Below, in pieces: positions 1 to 8,723 of a stretch of DNA of 64,000 bases. The DNA is from Anthracocystis setariae (lineage: Eukaryota; Basidiomycota; Ustilaginomycetes; Ustilaginales; Ustilaginaceae), in assembly GCA_928724745.1 (NCBI GenBank), contig CAKMXJ010000016.1:386501-450500 (forward strand), written 5' to 3'. The position numbers and the translations under genes were made by a program. The notes under the pieces were generated by a model that saw nothing but the letters and a program-made list of their open reading frames with translations, was not told the origin of the DNA and did no database searches. How positions within the stretch are numbered: position 1 is the stretch's first letter; each line of letters opens with the position of its first letter.

Positions 1-1139
1 CCATCGTTGAACAGTTCCACATCCGGATCCTGACTCCACCAGCTGTGCCCTTCATCTAGTTTGAGATCGACGGAGGCTTCCAACTTGGTATTGACGTGCG
101 CCCAAAGAACCTCTTCCCAGCTTTGACTGACGTTGACAACCGACTGTAGCTCTCCTGCCAAAGATCCATAGAGTGCCCGTTCGAATTCGTCCAGATTCGG
201 ATTAGCAGCGAGCTTGCGGCATGCTGATTTCCACAGAGATCGATTGCGATTACCGACGACACGGTCCACATCTTGCAAGTCGAGACTGAGGGCTGGGTCG
301 TGATAGAGCATGGCACCGCGCAGTGTGGCCGCCCTCCAGCTTTGGTCGGTTTGATGGCACAGGTCGAAGGCAGCATCTAGCCGGCCTGCTCGTGCGTATT
401 CGAAGAGTGTTCGAAGGAGAGCCTTCTCATAGGTAGCATCCTCCAGTTCCAGGCCACCTTCTCCGCGCGAAACCGCATCGGGATCGAGGTTCTTGACGGC
501 TTTGCCACGATTTTTGGGCGCGAAGCTCGTGCTTGCAGCCGAGCCAAATGTCAACCTGCGTCCATCGCCGGAACTGGGTCCTCCGCCTACACTGGCTCGC
601 TTCTCAGCTCGGACGCGGTTCTTGGTGAAGACGAGGTAGCCCTTGCGAACCTCTACGATGTGCTTGGGTGCCAGCGTCTCTTGCAGCCATTCGCGGATGA
701 TCCTCAGCTCGTTAAGCGGCTCGTCCGCTTCGAAGATGGCTTGTATCGCTGCGAGAGGTGTTTGGTAAGGTTGGATCGCACCTGTCTCCGACTGATCTGA
801 GCTGCCTTGCGCTTTGCGCTCCGAGCGTTGCAGTCGTTCCGATGTGAGCATGTGAACAAGTCGCCAGGTGTTCTTTTCGAGCTCCCACGCCGCCCTATCA
901 TCGTCTTCTAGATTCTGTTCCTGACGGCGAGCGAGGTAGCCTGCATCATCGAGAGCCTCTTCGCCAAGACCAGAGCAGACATCGGCAAAAAGAAGGGCAG
1001 TTCCATTGTCGGGATCGATCCTGCTTGCTGGTTCAACGTCCTTACAAGCCTGAAGGACGCGAGCAAAGGCGATGAAGCTGGACTCGCTGCTCGGTGCGGT
1101 GGAACCTACCGCAGACGCAGAGGTCGAAGCAATCGCCAT
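1..1139 (-). CDS. Nup84/Nup107-family nucleoporin, N-terminal part (cut by window edge)
   Basis: An open frame of about 379 codons runs from the ATG at 1139 to the window edge with no stop and no intron, so the C-terminal half is missing. The family is a scaffold subunit of the Y-shaped Nup84/Nup107 complex of the nuclear pore. The translated segment is mostly helical. Near the window edge it carries FERALYGSLAGELQ followed by QSWEEVLWAHV, which matches the Nup107/Nup84 signature of an (Y/F)ERAL..G.L stretch followed by a W-E-D/E-x-LWA block. The N-terminal 30 residues are Ser/Ala-rich and probably disordered. The gene is divergent from the TFIIB gene, with about 690 bp between the two starts. 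The family call is from recognised motifs, not from a search. Confidence 0.8.
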   Translation of the reverse strand, partial: MAIASTSASAVGSTAPSSESSFIAFARVLQACKDVEPASRIDPDNGTALLFADVCSGLGEEALDDAGYLARRQEQNLEDDDRAAWELEKNTWRLVHMLTSERLQRSERKAQGSSDQSETGAIQPYQTPLAAIQAIFEADEPLNELRIIREWLQETLAPKHIVEVRKGYLVFTKNRVRAEKRASVGGGPSSGDGRRLTFGSAASTSFAPKNRGKAVKNLDPDAVSRGEGGLELEDATYEKALLRTLFEYARAGRLDAAFDLCHQTDQSWRAATLRGAMLYHDPALSLDLQDVDRVVGNRNRSLWKSACRKLAANPNLDEFERALYGSLAGELQSVVNVSQSWEEVLWAHVNTKLEASVDLKLDEGHSWWSQDPDVELFND

Positions 1140-1831
1140 CTTGCCTCACGATCCGATCACTTGGATGAGGAGAAGTGGTGAGACACAGCGACTTGAGGCT
1201 GAAGAGGATGGCTACGAAACGAGGTTGAGCAGAGGTCTTGGTCAGAAGACTAAGAAATCCAAGTGTAGTGTGTGTGTGTTGATTGTTCAAAAGTCGCGCC
1301 GTGCACTTTGCGTCTTCCGCAATCCGAATATCAAAGCAGTCTGTGACGCGGTTATCGTGCGGCATTCTGCGACGGCCCTGAGTTCTGTCTGCTTGCTTGC
1401 TTGCTTGTTTGCCTAAAAGCCGAACAAGGAAAAGCGAGCCAGTCAAACACAGCTTCGCCGGATGAGCCGCGTCGGCTGAGCACGTACAGTGAAATCTGGA
1501 TCACAATTAATTACACCCTCTGTCCAGGCTGAGCCCGCGCTTTTCTTTGCCTTTCGCCACCATCATCTGCCACATCCTTGCAGACGACACCTGCTGTCAT
1601 ACCGATTCTTTGCATCCATTCGACCACGTTTGACGTCGCCTTCACGACCGCATTGCACCGGGACCGTTTCCATTTGCATCCGCCTGTCGATTTGCAGTTG
1701 CGTTCCTTATCTAGACCTTCTAAGAAGCACGTCCCTTGATCAGCCGAGAATTGCTATCAGTTTGGTGTCGCCCAAGGAGGCATTTGAGAAGTCAACATAA
1801 ACTCAGAACAGGTGGTCTTCTTGTAGCAGCC
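1140..1831. promoter_or_regulatory. Divergent intergenic region, NUP107-like / TFIIB
   Basis: This region of about 690 bp separates two divergently transcribed genes and should hold both promoters. It includes a short TTGC-type tandem stretch (about 1388-1411) and pyrimidine-rich blocks before the TFIIB start. The short open frames on either strand have no recognisable protein features. Confidence 0.4.
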
Positions 1832-3121
1832 ATGACAGCCGATATTGCAAGATCGTCCCAGGTTAGCATCTCGCATCCATCCGTTCGTTTCATAAGCTGT
1901 CGCACTTGGCTCTGTCCTTTGCAATATCTGTGTGATCTTTTGCCCATCAAGTGGTTCTGTGCAACTTGGGAAATAGGATGGTACTGACACTTTGGTTTGC
2001 CTTGTTTTCGGTCGTCCGCTTTGTAGAACGCCTTTGCTCAGCCATTTGCGCTCAGCGCTAGGTACGCTGCCGATCGCGGTGATGCTCCCAAGGGTGAGGA
2101 CGACTTTGTGCCGGACCTCAACGTACGTCTGATCTGCCGTGACTGCAAGACCGATCCTCCCAATCTGGCCGAGGAGTTCGAGTCGGGGGATCTGGTTTGC
2201 GCCGATTGCGGATTGGTTGTGGGCGAAAACATCATAGATACGCGATCCGAATGGCGTACGTTCGCAAACGAGGATGGCGACGACCCATCGCGTGTCGGTG
2301 CTGCAAGCAATCCACTGCTGGACGGTATCAACGAGCAGCTCGAGTCGCGCATTGGCTATCGTGATGGCGGTACCGGTGCATCGAGGGATTTGCAGAGGAC
2401 GATGAACCGCGCCACCGGTACAAGAGATCGCAACATGCTGGATGCTTTTGAAGACATCCAGCGCAAGTGCGACTCGATTCATCTGCCGCGAACCGTGTCA
2501 GATGTAGCTAAGCAGGCCTATCGACGAGTGGAAGAAGAGAAGATTCTTCGGGGGAAAAAGCCAGATGCGATCATTGCTGCTGCCATCTACGTGGCTTGCA
2601 AGATGAGCCACGTTCCACGTACGTTTCCCGAAATCTGCTCGCTCACAAGCGTCAGCAAGAAGCACATTGGTCAATGCTTCAAGGAGATGCAACAGGCGTT
2701 TGGACTCAACGCTACAGGTACTGGATCGGTGGATGGCTCAAGGACTGGCAACAACAGTGGCACGTCGACACCGATCGGGATTGGACCGACAGGGGCAGCC
2801 GACTTGGTTGGGCGTTACTGCAACCACTTGGGCTTGGAGATGCGCATCACGCGATCCACCGAGGACATCACGGCTCGGGTTCGGGAACTGGGCATCCTGG
2901 CAGGACGAAGCCCTATCACCATCGCTGCTGCTTGCATTTACTTTTCGACGCTGCTGTGGGGAGTTGACAAGGGTGCCAAGCGTATCAGCCAGGCAGCCGG
3001 CGTGAGCGATGTGACGATCAAGAACTCGTTCAAGGAGCTGCTCAAGCACAAGGACAAGATTGCCACAGCCGAGATTTTGGCCAAGAGCCCTCAGATGGAC
3101 CTCTCTCGTCTTGACGTCTAA
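1832..3121 (+). CDS. SUA7: Transcription initiation factor IIB (TFIIB)
   Basis: Two exons, 1832-1861 and 2042-3121, with a GT-AG intron, give 369 residues. TFIIB bridges TBP at the promoter and RNA polymerase II and helps set the transcription start site. An N-terminal zinc ribbon is visible (Cys42, Cys45, Cys63, Cys66), followed by the B-reader region (TRSEWRTFANEDGDDPSR). Two cyclin-like repeats follow; the first contains KKPDAIIAAAIYVACK and the second SPITIAAACIYF. The frame is open upstream only to a GTG, so the 10-codon first exon was chosen: it supplies an ATG, joins in phase 0 and ends in CAG/GTTAGC. A poorly conserved stretch rich in Gly, Ser and Thr lies between the cyclin repeats, making the protein slightly longer than yeast TFIIB. 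Confidence 0.93.
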
Positions 3122-4078
3122 ATTAAGACGTGTTGACATTTTGGTTGTTGGGTTGTCGTTCTCGGTTGTCGTCGTTGGGTGACCTTTTGTTGGCTGTTGA
3201 TTGCAGACCAGATCTGCTCATTTTGTTTATAGTTGAAGGAATGCTTACCGAGCAGACATGATCGAAAGGAGACTCTTCTACCTCTTGCGCAGAAGTGCTA
3301 CATTCAGGTGAATCCGATTGAGTGGGAGGATAGGGGATTACAAGGTAGGCTGCAACACTTTCAGGTGCATCGTCATGTGCGGTGGCGGGCGGGTTTGGTG
3401 GTTGCCCAGCGACTTAGATATGCTAAGAAGGAGCAACAATAATAGAGCTAGAAGAGCAAGTCCGTGGGAATTGGCGACGGGGGTTCCGCGAGCCGTGAAG
3501 CCGAAGCCGGTTTTGGTTGCATTTTTCGTAGTTAGTTGTGTTTCGTTGAATGGACTGTGACTGGATGGAATGGCCTTAGTCTGTATGCGTTGAGGATCGA
3601 GGCTTGGTTTGGCTCTCCGACGCGTCATTCACTGTAATCCACACATGTGTGAGGTGCGGCTTGGCACAGTGTGTTGGAAAGCCCTTGATTATTTTTACCT
3701 TTTCTTGATTTTGGATTGGAGCTGACATCCGCGCACGCACCCATACAATACAGCACACCGCACGCAGTACAAGTACGGTACAAATTTGCTATTATTGTAG
3801 CGTGTGCCCGCATACGGTAGGGTGCAGGAGCAGGAGAAAGCGAACCCAACACGTACACTACGTTGGGTGACGTTGTTTGGCTTCGAGAGTTTATGTTGCA
3901 CCAGTCGGTTTCTGATCTTTGCTGACCTCCCACCATCATAAGTAGCTCAAAAGACGCCAGTCATCCGTATCGTCCATCGCCGTACCATCCAAGCTCGTAC
4001 TCCATCGCACCTGCGAAAGTCGCTCGTACCAGGATCAAGCACGCCCATCCTCCACGCTCAACCCCAACAGAGCCAAAC
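3122..4078. other. Intergenic region between TFIIB and SVF1
   Basis: About 950 bp between two genes on the same strand. It holds the TFIIB 3' end and the SVF1 promoter. Only short open frames without recognisable domains were found. Confidence 0.4.
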
Positions 4079-5486
4079 ATGTCTTGGGGTTCCTGGCTGT
4101 ACGTATTTAACCCCGTCTCCTTCATCTCACTGTTGTTGCCTTGATACTCATCTGTAACTTTGACCCACATCACGCACAAACAGTAAGGGCGACGCCGCCT
4201 CCGCCGCCTCCACCACTGGAGCGCCCGCTGCGTCTGGAAGCAACTTCCACGCCATCACCGATTCGGTTTCTCAGTCCTCGCTGTTTGGTCCGCTCGCTCC
4301 TTCCGATCTCGAGTGGACTTGCGCTGGCGGATTCACCACCGAAACCCAGACCTGGTACTCGGTGCTCCAAGATGGCTCGTTTGCCACGTCGCAAATCATC
4401 CACTCCGCCGTGGGTCTGTGGTACCCGCAGGTGCAGATGACTTTCAAGTACTTCAACCCCAAAACCGGTCGCAAGATCTGGAAGAGTGTCAACGTGTCCA
4501 AGTTCGCACCACAGCAGGACAAACGTTCCTCCAAAGCTGCCGAGTTCTCCGTGGTCTACAGCACCACCGACAAGGGCGAGGACAAGTACACGATCACTGC
4601 CAATCTCGATGCCGAACTTCAGCTCAGCTGGTCGTTCGTCAAGCCTGCAAGTGTCCAGGGATGGAAGCTCGGCGAGGGTCCCAAGGGCGGCTTCAGCTAC
4701 TTTGGCACCAACCTGGGCAGTCCCGAAGGGTACGTGATTCACAGGTTCTGGCCTGTGGCCGAGAGTGAGGGGCATGTGATCGCCAAGGGCGAGGCGATCG
4801 ATGCTAAGGGTCGCGGCATGTTTGTTCATGCGATCCAGGGAATGAGGCCGAACCTCGTCGCTGCCAAGTGGAACTTTGCCAACTTCCAGGCCGACGACGA
4901 AAAGCTCGGCCGCGTTAGTGGCGTAATGATGGAGTTCACCACCACGCCAGACTATGGCGGTGTCGTCGAGGGCGGCGAGGCGCAGAGGCAGCCGCTGACG
5001 GTCAACATTGGGTCGATCGTCGTTGGTGGTAAGCTCATCGCTGTGACAGCGGCGACGACGGAGAAGGCGGCGGCCACGAGCAACTCGCGCGTCAAGCACC
5101 TCGACACCATGTTGGATAAGGACACGGGCTACCAGGCGCCACAGCAGATCGAGTACCATTGGGAGGGTGCGCTGCTCGATGAGCAGAGCGGTAAGGGTGT
5201 GGTCGAAAACAAGGTGGAGGGCTCGCTTAAGGTGAATTTGGGTAAGCCGTACCCTTCGAGCGAGACGCATGGGTTGGTGGATAAGGTCGATGTACTGGCG
5301 GAGATTCCTTACATGGTCAGAAAGTTGGTCAACTACGTCGCAGGTACCAAGCCGTATATCTACCAGACGCTCAACCCGGCTACGCTGGAGGTCAAGCTGC
5401 CCAAAGAGTACTGCGGCGAGGCGAAGGGTGAGACCGTGCAGGTCAACGGCACGCTGTTCGAGGAACACACTTTCATCAGCGGTTAA
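4079..5486 (+). CDS. SVF1: Svf1-family protein (ceramide transfer / survival factor)
   Basis: Exons 4079-4098 and 4184-5486 encode 440 residues. Yeast Svf1 is a lipocalin-like protein that carries ceramide from the ER to the Golgi and protects cells from oxidative and cold stress. The family hallmark WTCAGGFTTETQTWYSVLQD is followed by IIHSAVGLWYPQVQMTFKY, and a second lipocalin-like half contains FVHAIQGMRPN. The 20-nt first exon encodes MSWGSWL, matching the short N-terminal membrane-binding helix of the family. The splice (GGCT/GTACGT...AAACAG/T) restores Leu-Lys-Gly in frame. Codon bias is strong and the protein lacks long insertions. A long open frame on the opposite strand is a shadow. 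Confidence 0.9.
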
Positions 5487-5661
5487 GGAAATCCGAGTTT
5501 ACCTCGCGGACTTTATTTTTGTTATCTATCGCTACCCACTTCTGGACGTAAGTATCGAATTCTAAGATACATGCAGTTTCTCTTGTCTTGCACAATAGGT
5601 GGGGGGTGGGGGACGGATGGGTTTGTGACAGTACACTTTAGATGAATGTACGGGGGGGGGA

Positions 5662-7875
5662 TTAAATCCTCTCCTTTACCCACTTCTCCAGACCACCGGC
5701 GGTGTAGATCTCCTGGACGCTTCGGCCGATACCTGCAGGTTTGGCTGTGTACTTTTTGTGCACGTTATCGCCATTTGGCGCTGTGAACGTCAACTCGATC
5801 GTGCCGGTCGCCGAGTCGATTTTCACGGTAGACTTGTCGAGAAGGATGGCCTTGTGATTTCTAACACCGTCGTTGTTGCCGAGGTAGAGACGCGTGAGGT
5901 CCTGAACGAGTTCGTGACACTCGAGACAGATGAGCCCGTTGTTGATGGCGTTGCGTTTGAAGATGTCACCGAACGAACCGGCGAGGACGAGCGGAATGCC
6001 GGCGTATTTGAGCGCAGTCGCAGCTTGCTCGCGAGACGAACCCGTGCCGAAGTTGTAGCCACCAATCAAAACCGGTCCCACCTTAACCCCACTCTCGGCA
6101 GACGAAGAGGAAGAGGGGGAGAGGGAGAGGGAGAGCGAGGCGACGGTGGACGCGAATGTAGCATCGTAATTCTCCATGACCACTTGAGCTTGTTTAGCAG
6201 GGGTAATGTCATCTTGGTACGTGTACTTGCCCGGGTAGATGCCGTCCGTGTTGAGGTTATCTTGCGGAGCAAAGATGAGCGGACCCGTGAACGAGGTCGG
6301 GAAGGAGGCGAGGATCTCGACTGCATTCGCATCGCTGGATGAGGTGGAGGTCGAAGTCGGTGCAACCTCCGACGTGGTGATCGAGTACTTGAGACCGCGA
6401 GAGGGTGGAAGGAGCGAAGGATCGAGATCGGCCGGACCACAGATCTTGCCCTCAATAGCCGAAGCGGCAACAACGGCAGGAGAGGCGAGATAAGCTTGGG
6501 CATTGGGACTACCCATCCTGCCCTTGTAGTTTCGGTTGGTCGCCGAGATTCCAACTTCGCCATCTTCCAAAAGCCCCACACCGAGACCGATGCATGGACC
6601 ACAACCAGCAGGCAAAGGCTTGGCTCCAGCCGCCATCAACGCACCCCAGTCACCAGCCTCTTGCGCCTCGCGCTGAACCACACTACTCGCCGCAGCAACA
6701 TAGAATTCAACACCGCTGGCGACTTTCTTGCCGCGAATGACATCGGCCGCCGCCTTGAGATCCGAAGCACGCGAATTGACGCACGAAACCAGATAAGCCT
6801 TGTTGATCGAAATGTTCTGCGCCGCCAGTTGGTCGAGTGGGGTCGAGACCTTGACAGAGTTGGGTCCAGACACGTGCGGGACGAGCGTAGCCAAATCGAG
6901 CGTGAGATGCTTGCTGTATAGTGCGTCCGAGTCGGGACGGAGCAGGGTGCGAGAGAGCTCATCGAGACGTTGCATGTTGAGACGAGGGTGGGAGTTGGAG
7001 GGGGAGGGAGACGAACCGATCTGAAACTCGAGCTTGTCGCGCTTGCGAATCTGCTTCTCGTACCAGGCGAGGGTGATGTCGTCGGTAGGGAAGAGACCGG
7101 CAAGGGCGCCCCATTCGGTGGTCATGTTGGCGATGGCCAAGCGCTCGTCGATGGACAGAGAGGAAAGGCCGGATCCGTGGAACTCGATGGCGGCGTTGAG
7201 AACTTGATCCTTGTTGAAGTAACCGCAGAGGGCGACGATGACGTCCTTACCGGTAACGCCCTTGGGGAGTTGACCCTTGAGCTCGACCTTGACGACCTCA
7301 GGAATCTGCCACCAAGTCTGACCCGTGGCCCAAATGGCGGCGGCATCAGTTCGGACGATGGGGGTTCCAAGACAACCGACACCACCATACATGTTGGAGT
7401 GTGAGTCACTTGCTACAGCCAAAGTCTGAGGGAAGGCGTAACCCTCCTCGACGAGAACCTGATGACCGATTCCACGACCGGCGGGGTAAAAGTCGATGCC
7501 ATGCTTGCGAGCAAAGCTTTCGATCTTGCTGTACTTTTCCAAGTTCTTAGCCGACTTGTTCTGAACGTCATGGTCGAGCGCAAAGACGACCTGGTCTGGG
7601 TTGTAGATGGAAGTGGCACCGATGGATCCGAACTTGGAAATGACGGGACCAGTGTTGTCGTGGGTCATGACGGTTCCGGGGCGAATGGAGACATAGTCAC
7701 CGGACTTGACATGCGAGCCGGGGGAAAGGTCGACGGCATACTTTTGCACGATCTTCTCGACGAGGTTGTAGGTACCGGAGGCAGGGTTGACAGCGGCGTG
7801 GGTAGCAAGGCTGCGTCGAAGGCTGGAAGATGACAAGCGGGCAGCGCCGAAGCGCAGAATGGAAGAAGCCCTCAT
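5662..7875 (-). CDS. LYS4: Homoaconitase, mitochondrial (lysine biosynthesis)
   Basis: An intronless gene of 737 codons plus stop. Homoaconitase converts homocitrate to homoisocitrate in the fungal alpha-aminoadipate route to lysine, in the mitochondrial matrix. Three cysteines positioned to hold a 4Fe-4S cluster are visible: Cys365 (VSCVNSRASDL) and Cys425/Cys428 (GCGPCIGLG). The swivel domain carries GYNFGTGSSREQAATALKYA and GSFGDIFKRNA. The N-terminus from this ATG, MRASSILRFGAARLSS with more Arg/Ser and no acidic residues, looks like a mitochondrial presequence. An in-frame ATG at 7974 would add 33 residues and cannot be excluded. The C-terminal half has Ser/Thr-rich insertions not needed for the fold. 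The gene is convergent with SVF1 and divergent from the ABC transporter. Confidence 0.92.
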   Translation of the reverse strand: MRASSILRFGAARLSSSSLRRSLATHAAVNPASGTYNLVEKIVQKYAVDLSPGSHVKSGDYVSIRPGTVMTHDNTGPVISKFGSIGATSIYNPDQVVFALDHDVQNKSAKNLEKYSKIESFARKHGIDFYPAGRGIGHQVLVEEGYAFPQTLAVASDSHSNMYGGVGCLGTPIVRTDAAAIWATGQTWWQIPEVVKVELKGQLPKGVTGKDVIVALCGYFNKDQVLNAAIEFHGSGLSSLSIDERLAIANMTTEWGALAGLFPTDDITLAWYEKQIRKRDKLEFQIGSSPSPSNSHPRLNMQRLDELSRTLLRPDSDALYSKHLTLDLATLVPHVSGPNSVKVSTPLDQLAAQNISINKAYLVSCVNSRASDLKAAADVIRGKKVASGVEFYVAAASSVVQREAQEAGDWGALMAAGAKPLPAGCGPCIGLGVGLLEDGEVGISATNRNYKGRMGSPNAQAYLASPAVVAASAIEGKICGPADLDPSLLPPSRGLKYSITTSEVAPTSTSTSSSDANAVEILASFPTSFTGPLIFAPQDNLNTDGIYPGKYTYQDDITPAKQAQVVMENYDATFASTVASLSLSLSPSSSSSAESGVKVGPVLIGGYNFGTGSSREQAATALKYAGIPLVLAGSFGDIFKRNAINNGLICLECHELVQDLTRLYLGNNDGVRNHKAILLDKSTVKIDSATGTIELTFTAPNGDNVHKKYTAKPAGIGRSVQEIYTAGGLEKWVKERI

Positions 7876-8723
7876 ATCGTTCGAGGTAGTTGTGAGGGGA
7901 TGGTAGTGAGGACGAGGTTGTTGAAGAGAAAGAATCCGAGCACGACGCTCGGCATTTCCCCGAACAGCTTCCATCGTCCAATCCGATCCGATTCAATCCA
8001 AATCAAATGCAATTCCGGAAAAGAGATTAGATCTCACAGATCCCGACCCGAATAAACTGCAACATTGTTAGATTCCACTTTGTGCATTCACTTTGTGAAT
8101 GTCTCACCAACATCACTTGAACGCCACCTATTATTATATATATAAAAAGCCACCTTCCACCCACTTACTCACCTTGAACCCTCTTGGATCGGTTCAGGAG
8201 GGAACAAGCAACCACTGCGTCTGCTACGATCGAGAAGAGTAGGGTCGACCTCGCACCAAGCCATCTCAATACAATACTGATAAAGCCACCGTCTTTTCTC
8301 AAAATCGCTGCATGGTTACGGCCCGTGAAATTTGCGAGGCCTTACCTTGTCCTTGGTGCGTCCCGCTCGGTATCGGTATCGCAGAGGCAACCAACGTGTA
8401 AACCTCGTACAAATCATCCTGCCACACTTTCTTCAACCCACCATAAACCTCATCCAGACCCACAATCCACTCGTCTGTTTCTACCTTGGCCACGCTATGA
8501 CCCTCTCTTCGTCACTCTAGGCTCGAGCTCGCTTTCGTTTCCACCATCACCGGCCATTTTAGCCTACACCATTGTGGCCCGAATCCACTACGCCCTCATC
8601 CCACCTCATTGCGCCAACGAGGCGGTCTTGACAGAAGCGCTCTAAAGTATATAGGGCTGTCGTCTTCCTTCCGCTGCCCCTTCCTGCCACACTTTTCCCA
8701 ATCGGACATCACTTCTCGACAAC
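7876..8723. promoter_or_regulatory. Divergent intergenic region, LYS4 / ABCG transporter
   Basis: About 850 bp between divergent genes. An AT-rich TATA-like block (TTATTATATATATAAAAAG, about 8130-8148) stands out against GC-rich surroundings. No gene was recognised; an open frame at 8184-8645 is basic and proline-rich with no domain. Confidence 0.4.

Noticed and set aside
1757..2482. 241-codon minus-strand open frame
   Set aside because: Antisense to the TFIIB zinc ribbon and first cyclin repeat; no domain of its own.
4170..5468. 432-codon minus-strand open frame
   Set aside because: It is the antisense shadow of SVF1, which has clear family motifs and codon use on the plus strand.
8184..8645. 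153-codon open frame upstream of the ABCG gene
   Set aside because: No domain, no hydrophobic signal and no convincing splice to the ABCG frame.
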